Of a stretch of DNA of 11,725 nucleotides, positions 1 to 4,725 are shown in pieces. The stretch comes from Treponema sp. (GTDB lineage Bacteria > Spirochaetota > Spirochaetia > Treponematales > Treponemataceae). How positions within the stretch are numbered: the first letter of the stretch is position 1; each line of letters starts with the position of its first letter. Where the stretch lies: contig JAEEKM010000171.1 of NCBI GenBank assembly GCA_016282455.1, positions 1 through 11,725 of the forward strand, written 5' to 3'. The position numbers were made by a program, and so were the translations under genes. The notes under the pieces were generated by a model. It worked only from the letters and a program-made list of their open reading frames with translations. It was not told where the DNA came from and ran no database searches.

Positions 1-2
1 AT

Positions 3-266
3 CCCAAAGATGATGAAATTTCTCCCTGGGCAAAAGATGAGTGTGAGTTGCAGAAGAGAATTCCTGCCTTCAGTTCCGGAGAAAAAAAGGAAGAAGAAAA
101 TATTTCTGACGAAGAACTGAGCCTTAAGAAAGAACGCAGTGAAGCAATGCTTACCATTCTGGACACAGTGCTTAATCAGGGACGGGAAGAAGATGGAGTG
201 AGTGCAATTACCACACTGCCTAACCTGATGCTGCACGTTGAGCGTTTTGGAAGAAAATCTGAATGA
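3..266 (+). CDS. C-terminal part of an unidentified acidic protein (5' end outside window)
   Basis: The frame is open from base 3 to the TGA at 264-266, giving 87 residues with no stop, so this is the tail of a gene that begins before the window. A TTG at 48-50 could be read as a start, but the frame stays open upstream with similar composition and there is no ribosome binding site before the TTG, so truncation by the window edge is the better reading. The visible part is highly charged, with a Lys/Glu-rich stretch followed by a probably helical segment (ERSEAMLTILDTVLNQGREE) and a short C-terminal tail ending GRKSE. No domain, membrane segment or signal peptide is seen, and I do not recognise the family. 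Its stop overlaps the mnmE start in ATGA, which indicates co-transcription and probably translational coupling. Confidence 0.75.
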   Translation, partial: PKDDEISPWAKDECELQKRIPAFSSGEKKEEENISDEELSLKKERSEAMLTILDTVLNQGREEDGVSAITTLPNLMLHVERFGRKSE

Positions 267-1648
267 CAAACTTAGGCTATATTCCTGAAGAACCCATTGC
301 CGCTATTGCAACTGCCCTTAATCCGGGAGCAATCGGAATTGTGCGTACAAGCGGTAAGGGAGTGATTGAACTTTTTGCAAAATGTTTTTCCAGACCCAAT
401 GCAATTCTTTCTGCAAAAGGAAATACTCTTGTTTACGGCTGGATTCTTGATGAAAATAAAAACAGAATTGATGAAGTAATGTGCGGAGTTTACAGGGCGC
501 CTAAATCCTTTACAGGAGAAGACATGGTGGAAGTATTCTGTCATGGAGGCGTGTCTGTTGTTAATGCCGTTTACCAGACGCTTTTAAAAATCGGGTTCAG
601 ACCGGCAGAAAGAGGGGAGTACACTTTTCGTTCATATATAAACGGTAAGACTGATTTAACAAGGGCAGAAGCAGTCAGGGAAATAATTGAAAGTAAAACC
701 GGAGAAGCAAGAAGCCGTGCGGCAGGTAGACTTTCCGGAAATCTTTTTGATGAAATGGAAAAAATCAAACAGAAAATAATTGATACCCTTGCCGCAATCG
801 AAGTGGAAATTGAATACCCCGAAGACGAAGAAAATTTTTCTGACTCTTTTGATGATTCTTCTTTGCGGGAAATCAGAAGTTCACTTTTTGAACTTGTAAA
901 ATCCTGGAAGTGCGAAAAACTTTATCAGGACGGAGCGAGAGTTGTTCTTGCCGGAAAAACAAACGCAGGAAAGAGCAGTCTTTTTAATGCACTCTTAAAA
1001 GAAGAGCGTGCGATTGTAAGCAGTATTGAAGGAACTACCCGTGACTGGCTTGAAAGCTGGGTAAGTTTTTCTGGTATTCCAGCCCGTCTTTTTGACACTG
1101 CAGGTCTCCGTGAAACCAGTGATGTGATTGAAGCTCAGGGAGTGGTGCGGACAAAAGATCTTGCAAAAGAAGCAGATGTCATTCTCTATCTTGTTGATTC
1201 AGTTGAAGGCTTAAAAAAAGAAGACGAAGACTTTATCCTTTCAGAAAAAAATATTCCCCTTGTTCTTGTCTGGAACAAATGTGATTCTCCTGACAGCAAA
1301 AGTTTTCCTGAAGAAAAAAAATCTCTCTGTACTAACTTTATTTCTCTTTCTGCAAAAAAGGGAATCGGCGTTGGAGAACTTAGTGAGTGCGTAAAGAAAA
1401 TTCTTCTTTCAAGTACGGAATCTTCACTTGCTTCCTCTGGTCTTGGTTCACAAAGACAGCGGGATTCTGTTGCAGAAGCACTTGAGCGGGTGGATCATGC
1501 AATAGAAGTTGCCGGAAGTGATTATGCCCTTGATGCAGTTGTGCAGGATCTGGAAGATGCACTCGACTCTCTTGGTGAAGTAACGGGAAGTGTCACCCCG
1601 GAAGATATATTGTCTTCGGTGTTTGCTAATTTCTGCGTCGGAAAATAG
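263..1648 (+). CDS. mnmE: tRNA uridine-5-carboxymethylaminomethyl modification GTPase MnmE (TrmE/ThdF)
   Basis: MnmE works with MnmG (not in this window) to install the (carboxymethyl)aminomethyl group on the wobble uridine of certain tRNAs in the cytoplasm, using a tetrahydrofolate one-carbon unit and GTP hydrolysis. The 461 residues match the usual length of about 455. The N-terminal formyl-THF-binding domain spans roughly 1-125 (DTIAAIAT-like start near 10-17, GEYTFRSYINGK at 118-129). A helical domain follows, with the G domain inserted in it: G1 GKTNAGKSS 231-239, G2 GTTRD 257-261, G3 DTAGLR 278-283, G4 NKCD 338-341 and G5 SAK 363-365. The protein ends FCVGK, a conservative variant of the family's FCIGK whose Cys is functionally important. 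The ATG start overlaps the upstream stop and has GGAAG at 249-253 with a 9-base gap. No separate promoter is visible, so it is probably transcribed with the gene upstream. Confidence 0.97.
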   Translation: MTNLGYIPEEPIAAIATALNPGAIGIVRTSGKGVIELFAKCFSRPNAILSAKGNTLVYGWILDENKNRIDEVMCGVYRAPKSFTGEDMVEVFCHGGVSVVNAVYQTLLKIGFRPAERGEYTFRSYINGKTDLTRAEAVREIIESKTGEARSRAAGRLSGNLFDEMEKIKQKIIDTLAAIEVEIEYPEDEENFSDSFDDSSLREIRSSLFELVKSWKCEKLYQDGARVVLAGKTNAGKSSLFNALLKEERAIVSSIEGTTRDWLESWVSFSGIPARLFDTAGLRETSDVIEAQGVVRTKDLAKEADVILYLVDSVEGLKKEDEDFILSEKNIPLVLVWNKCDSPDSKSFPEEKKSLCTNFISLSAKKGIGVGELSECVKKILLSSTESSLASSGLGSQRQRDSVAEALERVDHAIEVAGSDYALDAVVQDLEDALDSLGEVTGSVTPEDILSSVFANFCVGK

Positions 1649-1654
1649 AATTTA

Positions 1655-1779
1655 GTCTCCTCTATGTTAGGCTGTCTTGACTATTTTCAGCACCGCGAAC
1701 ATAGTTCGCTATCGGGTGTGTTTGTTTCATAAGCCTAAGTTTTTTTTGGGACATTTGTTTTGGGGAAATTAGAGCTTGA
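1655..1779 (+). repeat. Structured repeat copy 1
   Basis: Outer stem GTCTC 1655-1659 with GGGAC 1748-1752 (one G-T pair). Middle stem TTAGGCT 1667-1673 with AGCCTAA 1732-1738. Inner stem CACC 1691-1694 with GGTG 1715-1718, and GCGAAC 1695-1700 with GTTCGC 1704-1709, closing an ATA loop and leaving a TATCG bulge. Eight T follow the middle stem after one G. Confidence 0.85.
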
Positions 1780-1904
1780 GTTTCCTCTATGTTAGGCAGG
1801 CTTGACTATTTTCAGCACCGCGAACAAGTTCGCTATCGGGTGTTTTTGTTTTATAAGCCTAAGTTTTTTTGGGGGACATTTGTTTTTGTGTGCTAAGTGT
1901 TTAA
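1780..1904 (+). repeat. Structured repeat copy 2
   Basis: Outer GTTTCC 1780-1785 can pair with GGGGAC using two G-T pairs. Middle TTAGGC 1792-1797 pairs with GCCTAA 1857-1862. Inner GCGAAC and GTTCGC (1828-1833) are kept, but the loop is AA instead of ATA. The outer left arm differs in sequence from copies 1 and 3 while pairing is still possible. Confidence 0.85.
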
Positions 1905-2030
1905 GTCCCCTCTATGTTAGGCTTGCTTGACTATTTGTAGCACCGCGAACAAAGTTCGCTAATGGGTGTGTCTGTTTCATAAGCCTGAGTGTTTTTTGGG
2001 GACATTTGTTTTCGTGCGCTAAGTATTTGA
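1905..2030 (+). repeat. Structured repeat copy 3
   Basis: This is the best-paired copy. Outer GTCCCC 1905-1910 pairs perfectly with GGGGAC 1998-2003. Middle TTAGGCTT 1917-1924 pairs with AAGCCTGA 1981-1988 (8 bp, one G-T). The inner GCGAAC/GTTCGC stem has an AAA loop, and the downstream bulge reads TAATG instead of TATCG. Confidence 0.85.
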
Positions 2031-2125
2031 GTCTCCTCTATGTTAGGCTTTCTTGACCATTTTTGGCACCGCGAACATAGTTCGCTATCGGGTGTATTTG
2101 TTTAATGAGCGTAAATGATAAAGTG
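2031..2125 (+). repeat. Structured repeat copy 4, degenerate 3' half
   Basis: The left half is intact (GTCTCC 2031, TTAGGCTT 2043-2050, CACC 2067-2070, GCGAAC 2071-2076, GTTCGC 2080-2085, GGTG 2091-2094). The right arm has decayed to ATGAGCGTAA and the T-run and GGGAC are lost. The exact end of the copy is uncertain. Confidence 0.75.
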
Positions 2126-2136
2126 AATACATGTAT

Positions 2137-2178
2137 TAAAGGGAAACTGGCACGCAACGGAGTGCCAGTTTCCCTTTA
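2137..2178. terminator. 17-bp perfect hairpin between mnmE and the MATE gene, possible bidirectional terminator
   Basis: TAAAGGGAAACTGGCAC (2137-2153) is the exact reverse complement of 2162-2178, enclosing the 8-base loop GCAACGGA. It sits between two convergent genes, as a shared terminator would. On the plus strand a six-T run (2191-2196) lies 12 bases after the stem. On the minus strand the stem ends in CCCTTTAATA without a long T-run. The termination role is inferred from position and stem strength; the hairpin itself is directly visible. Confidence 0.6.
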
Positions 2179-2210
2179 TAAGCCTAAGTGTTTTTTAATA
2201 TGGTCATTTC
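2176..2210 (+). repeat. 3' remnant of a fifth structured repeat
   Basis: The stretch carries TTATAAGCCTAAGTGTTTTTT and then GGTCATTT, matching the end of copies 1-3 (AAGCCTAAG, T-run, GGACATTT). The left part of this copy is missing and the long hairpin at 2137-2178 occupies its place. Confidence 0.65.
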
Positions 2211-2217
2211 GAGAACC

Positions 2218-3582
2218 TCAATGACCGGGTGAAGTAAAGTTAGTGGATATCCTTTTTTCCTTTACGTTCATCACAAAAAAAATGGCAAGGCACATTAAGG
2301 CAGAAAGCAGTGAGCCAAGTACGGTGGCAATTCCCATGGGGTAGAGGCTGTCGGGCCAGTGTATGGAGGCGAACCATGCCCCCGGAATCCGCATCGTTAA
2401 AATGGAAATGGCATTGTGAATAAAAGAATAAATTGATTTTCCCGCTGCACAAAAATATCCGCTGAAACTAAAATGAATTCCTGCAACAAAACAGTCAAGC
2501 ACATAAGCCCTCAGGTACTGGGTTCCAAGCGTTACGACACTTTTGTCAGAAGTAAAAAGAGAAAGCACCGGTTCTGAAATAAACTGAAAGATTATGGCAA
2601 AAAGAAGCCCTGCACCGGCTGCAATTCCCGTTCCCAGAAAAAGTGTTTTCTTTGCCCGCTCAGGTTTTCCTGCACCAAGGTTCTGTGAAGCAATAACAGA
2701 GATTGTGGAAAGCATGGAAGAAGGAATGAGAAATAAAAAGGTAATTATTTTTTCTACGGTTCCTACTGCCGCCGCAACGTAAAGGCCCCGTCTGTTTGCA
2801 ATCACCGTTATCACCATAAAGGAAACCTGAATGAATCCGTCCTGGGCTGCAACGGGCACTCCTATTTTAAGCAGAGAAGCAATTGTTTTTCCGTCTGGAT
2901 AAAAGTCAGACCGGGAAATGTTTTTTCCCATTCCCTGTTTTTTTATTGCCACAAGAGAAATTGCAACGCTCACCGTCTGTGAAATTACAGTGGCAAGGGC
3001 GGCTCCACCAGACTGCATTTTAAGATAGCCCATGAAAAAATAATCCAGGGCAATGTTTAAAACACAGGCAACTGCAACAAAAACGAGGGGGCTTTTTGAA
3101 TCTCCCTTACCGCGAAAAATAGAAGCAATTATATTGTAGGCGGTAATGGCGGGTATTCCTGCAAAACAGATTATAAGATAAGTATGTGTCTGCTCAAGTG
3201 ATTCTTGTGGAGTGCAGATGAGGTGAATGACGGGTTTTGTAAGAAGAATCAGCAGCAGGGTAAGCAAAAGAGAAAGTATGGTAAAAAGCAGGGTAGTGTT
3301 CCCGATTATCTTTGCCACTTCATTTTCTTTTTTTGCTCCCACAGCCTGCCCAATGAGTACAGTGCTTCCCATTGCAAGCCCCACGATGATTACGGTGAGC
3401 ATGTGCATGACCTGACTTCCTACAGAAACTGCAGTAATGGTCTGGGCGCCGTTAAACTGTCCTGCAATAAAAAGGTCTGCAAGTCCGTAAAGGGTTTGTA
3501 AAAAATAAGAAAGCAGAAATGGAAGAGAAAACTTTACTATTCCCTTAAAGAGACTTCCCTCTGTCAGAAGATTCTGCTTCAT
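2218..3582 (-). CDS. MATE-family multidrug/cation antiporter
   Basis: An inner-membrane exporter of the MATE family (NorM/DinF-like), which couples Na+ or H+ influx to export of organic cations, drugs or metabolites; the substrate cannot be told from sequence. The 454 residues match the usual 440-460 and are mostly hydrophobic, consistent with 12 membrane segments in two halves. The two halves carry the expected pseudo-repeats: IGQAVGAKKENEVAK around 77-91 and ASQNLGAGKPERAKK at 298-312. Other family-like features are ISRSDFYPDG near 222-231 in the central loop and EKIITFLFLIPSSM at 277-290. There is no cleavable signal peptide. The ATG overlaps the stop of the upstream nucleosidase gene in ATGA and has no Shine-Dalgarno of its own, so translation is probably coupled. 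It is the last gene of this unit; the hairpin at 2137-2178 lies just downstream. Confidence 0.93.
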   Translation of the reverse strand: MKQNLLTEGSLFKGIVKFSLPFLLSYFLQTLYGLADLFIAGQFNGAQTITAVSVGSQVMHMLTVIIVGLAMGSTVLIGQAVGAKKENEVAKIIGNTTLLFTILSLLLTLLLILLTKPVIHLICTPQESLEQTHTYLIICFAGIPAITAYNIIASIFRGKGDSKSPLVFVAVACVLNIALDYFFMGYLKMQSGGAALATVISQTVSVAISLVAIKKQGMGKNISRSDFYPDGKTIASLLKIGVPVAAQDGFIQVSFMVITVIANRRGLYVAAAVGTVEKIITFLFLIPSSMLSTISVIASQNLGAGKPERAKKTLFLGTGIAAGAGLLFAIIFQFISEPVLSLFTSDKSVVTLGTQYLRAYVLDCFVAGIHFSFSGYFCAAGKSIYSFIHNAISILTMRIPGAWFASIHWPDSLYPMGIATVLGSLLSALMCLAIFFVMNVKEKRISTNFTSPGH

Positions 3583-4292
3583 TTTAGTTCAAGTAAAAAA
3601 TCCCTTACAAGGCGGGCACTCATGTCTGCAGCTTTTTCTTCGTTAAAGGGTTCAGGTGAATCTACCCCTTCTTCAGCCATGTCACTCATACAGCGGATGA
3701 TTACAAAAGGCTTGGAATTAAGGTAGGCGGCATGGGCTATGGCGGCTCCTTCCATTTCTACACAGGCAGGATTGCATAATTCCTTAATGCTCTGTTTGAG
3801 TTTGGGGTCGCTTACAAACTGGTCACCGGAAGCAATGCGTCCTTCAATAAGTTTATAGGGGCGGAAGAATTTATCTTTTTCAAATGCGTTTTTTATGGCC
3901 TGAACAAGTTTTTTATCTGCAAGAAAGTTACTGCAGGTCATCTGGGGAATTTCTGTAGGTCTGTAACCAAAGTCTGAGGCATCTACGTCATGGTAAACGG
4001 CATCACTGGAAACCACAAGGTCAAAAATTCCAAGCCCTTCTGCCATTGCACCTGCCACTCCGGAATTGATTATAAAATCAACCGAAAAATAGGAACAGAG
4101 AATCTGGGTACAGAGGGCGGCATTTACTTTGCCCACACCGGATTTTACCAGCACTACAGGAATGCCTTCTATTTTGCCTTCCGTAAAATCCATGCCTGCA
4201 ATCTTAACAGGGGGCTGTTCTTCCTTTAAAAAGATGGAAAGCATGGCTTTTTCTACTTCCATTGCGGCAATAATTCCTATTTTTTTGTCCAT
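3579..4292 (-). CDS. mtnN: 5'-methylthioadenosine/S-adenosylhomocysteine nucleosidase
   Basis: A cytoplasmic enzyme of the PNP/UDP family (MTAN/Pfs) that splits adenine from methylthioadenosine, S-adenosylhomocysteine and, in many relatives, 5'-deoxyadenosine, the by-products of SAM-using and radical-SAM enzymes. Motifs, counted from MDKKIG: IGIIAAMEVE 5-14 (catalytic Glu expected at E14), KSGVGKVNAA 50-59, IINSGVAGAM 74-83, DASDFGY 104-110, GRIASGDQFV 151-160, VEMEGAA 178-184 and RCMSDMAEE 200-208 (general-acid Asp expected at D204). The length of 237 residues is normal (about 230). The start is the ATG at 4290-4292, because AAGGAG (4301-4306) sits 8 bases before it; an in-frame GTG at 4299-4301 overlaps that binding site and is unlikely. 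The gene overlaps the MATE gene by 4 bases. Its position is consistent with SAM salvage, since nrdG and metNI are nearby. Confidence 0.95.
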   Translation of the reverse strand: MDKKIGIIAAMEVEKAMLSIFLKEEQPPVKIAGMDFTEGKIEGIPVVLVKSGVGKVNAALCTQILCSYFSVDFIINSGVAGAMAEGLGIFDLVVSSDAVYHDVDASDFGYRPTEIPQMTCSNFLADKKLVQAIKNAFEKDKFFRPYKLIEGRIASGDQFVSDPKLKQSIKELCNPACVEMEGAAIAHAAYLNSKPFVIIRCMSDMAEEGVDSPEPFNEEKAADMSARLVRDFLLELK

Positions 4293-4300
4293 AAAACGCA

Positions 4301-4306
4301 CTCCTT
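4301..4306 (-). promoter_or_regulatory. Ribosome binding site deciding the mtnN start
   Basis: On the minus strand the sequence reads AAGGAG, 8 bases, then ATG. This fixes the start at MDKKIG rather than at the GTG three codons earlier, which lies directly against the AAGGAG. Confidence 0.85.
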
Positions 4307-4318
4307 GCGAAAAACGGT

Positions 4319-4360
4319 AAGGTTTTCATAAAATTTCTGTAATTTTCTGTAAAAAACCTT
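4319..4360. repeat. Inverted repeat with internal 10-bp direct repeat, possible operator or leader hairpin
   Basis: AAGGTTTT (4319-4326) and AAAACCTT (4353-4360) are an exact 8-bp inverted repeat. Between them TTCTGTAA occurs twice (4335-4342 and 4345-4352), exactly 10 bp apart, and AAAATT/AATTTT (4330-4335, 4341-4346) can pair. The right arm touches the -35 box at 4359. It would lie in the mtnN leader on one strand and just upstream of the small-RNA promoter on the other. Function is inferred; it could equally be an A+T-rich UP-type element. Confidence 0.4.
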
Positions 4361-4387
4361 GACACTTCAATTCTTCTTCAGTATAGT
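4359..4387 (+). promoter_or_regulatory. Near-consensus sigma-70 promoter
   Basis: A perfect TTGACA (4359-4364), a 17-base spacer and TATAGT (4382-4387, five of six consensus) form the strongest promoter in the window. An A+T-rich stretch precedes it. Transcription should start near 4394 and meet the intrinsic terminator at 4444-4485 within about 90 bases. Confidence 0.8.
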
Positions 4388-4408
4388 ACAAACACAAACG
4401 TTGATAAA
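4380..4408 (-). promoter_or_regulatory. Candidate divergent mtnN promoter sharing the -10 region
   Basis: The minus strand reads TATACT at 4385-4380, overlapping the plus-strand TATAGT within a symmetric GTATAGTAC block. The -35 at the right distance (TTTATC, 4408-4403) is weak. If used, it would give mtnN a leader of about 80 bases. No better promoter for mtnN is visible nearby. Confidence 0.3.
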
Positions 4409-4485
4409 GCCCCAAGATTTATCAATACCAGTGATTTTGTATGACGGACTGCAATTCTCCTCCTTAATGCGGTCCGTTTTTTTTT
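4394..4485 (+). ncRNA. Candidate small RNA with CU-rich loops and an intrinsic terminator
   Basis: A strong promoter is followed within about 90 bases by a strong terminator, with no credible open reading frame between. That is the layout of a free-standing small RNA. A first hairpin has an 8-bp stem, TTGATAAA 4401-4408 with TTTATCAA 4418-4425, and the loop GCCCCAAGA. A 18-base linker rich in A and T follows. The terminator hairpin (4444-4477) then exposes a 14-base loop, ATTCTCCTCCTTAA. Its CTCCTCCTT is an anti-Shine-Dalgarno sequence, so base-pairing with ribosome binding sites of target mRNAs is the obvious hypothesis. The 5' end is predicted from the -10 box only. Alternatively it is an attenuated leader for nrdD, but nrdD has its own promoter at 4633-4661. 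I recognise no known RNA family. Confidence 0.6.
4444..4485 (+). terminator. Rho-independent terminator of the small-RNA candidate
   Basis: ACGGACTGCA (4444-4453) pairs with TGCGGTCCGT (4468-4477): 10 bp with one T-G pair. The stem runs directly into nine T (4477-4485). The 14-base loop is unusually large for a terminator and carries the CTCCTCC stretch. Confidence 0.88.
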
Positions 4486-4564
4486 GTACCTTTTTTTATT
4501 TTTTTTCCAATCTGTACCCTTAAAAGAGCCTTAAAGGTACATGTTTAGGGACTTAATTTTTTTT
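4486..4564 (+). other. T-rich spacer with three competing GTACC/GGTAC arms
   Basis: Beyond the terminator there are long T-runs. TGTACC-C-TTAA (4513-4522) can pair with TTAA-A-GGTACA (4531-4541), with one mismatch. The same right arm can instead pair over 8 bp with GTACCTTT at 4486-4493. Eight T lie 4557-4564. This could be a second weak terminator or a switchable leader, but nothing shows it is transcribed and I assign no function. Confidence 0.3.
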
Positions 4565-4580
4565 GACACCAAAAAAGCGC

Positions 4581-4609
4581 CTGACGTCTTAATTTTACGC
4601 ACTTATAAC
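4581..4609 (+). promoter_or_regulatory. Possible second upstream promoter of nrdDG
   Basis: CTGACG (4581-4586, four of six), a 17-base spacer and TATAAC (4604-4609, five of six) form a plausible but weaker sigma-70 promoter that would read through both NrdR boxes into nrdD. Confidence 0.35.
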
Positions 4610-4632
4610 AAAGCTGACCGAATTTTAGTGAG

Positions 4633-4661
4633 TTGACTAAAAGCGCTATACCTAGTAGACT
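4633..4661 (+). promoter_or_regulatory. nrdDG promoter overlapped by NrdR boxes
   Basis: TTGACT (4633-4638, five of six), a 17-base spacer and TAGACT (4656-4661, four of six). NrdR box 1 fills the spacer and box 2 covers the expected start region near 4668, the arrangement expected for repression by NrdR when dATP/ATP are plentiful. Confidence 0.7.
4643..4658. promoter_or_regulatory. NrdR box 1
   Basis: GCGCTATACCTAGTAG matches the imperfect palindrome recognised by NrdR (ACACTATATCTAGTGT-like), with the core CTATACCTAG at 4646-4655. It lies between the -35 and -10 boxes. Confidence 0.8.
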
Positions 4662-4674
4662 GAAAACATCTTAC

Positions 4675-4690
4675 CCACTATATCTAGTGT
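4675..4690. promoter_or_regulatory. NrdR box 2
   Basis: CCACTATATCTAGTGT is close to the NrdR consensus, with the core CTATATCTAG at 4678-4687. Its core starts 32 bp after that of box 1, three helical turns, as is typical for paired NrdR boxes on one DNA face. It lies just downstream of the predicted transcription start. Confidence 0.88.
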
Positions 4691-4725
4691 ATAGTGTGTT
4701 TGACTGGTAAAATAAGAGGGGAACG

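Larger units (their letters stand above)
1655..2210. repeat. Tandem array of four ~125-bp structured repeats plus a partial fifth
   Basis: This 569-base gap between mnmE and the convergent MATE gene has no credible coding region. Four near-identical units start at 1655, 1780, 1905 and 2031 (spacings 125, 125, 126). Each contains, in order, GT(C/T)(T/C)CCTCTATGTTAGGC, then GCACCGCGAAC...GTTCGC...GGGTG, then AAGCCTAAG with a T-run, then GGGAC-ATTTG. The right-hand end of a fifth unit lies at about 2176-2210. Every unit can fold as nested stems: GTCCCC/GGGGAC outside, TTAGGCTT/AAGCCTAA in the middle, and CACC+GCGAAC paired with GTTCGC and GGTG inside. On the plus strand the middle stem is followed by 6 to 8 T, so each unit also resembles an intrinsic terminator downstream of mnmE. 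Function is unknown: tandem small RNAs, multiple terminators or a dispersed repeat family are all possible. Confidence 0.9.

Noticed and set aside
1655..2210. CRISPR array
   Set aside because: The whole ~125-bp unit is repeated, with no unique spacers, and no cas gene is present.
4441..4467. Eight-codon open frame (MTDCNSPP) inside the small-RNA terminator hairpin
   Set aside because: No ribosome binding site before its ATG, and it lies in the terminator stem and loop; most likely chance.
4435..4467. Minus-strand AAGGAGGAG followed by a TTG start and ten codons
   Set aside because: The frame closes at once and there is no promoter for it; the purine run is simply the complement of the CU-rich loop.
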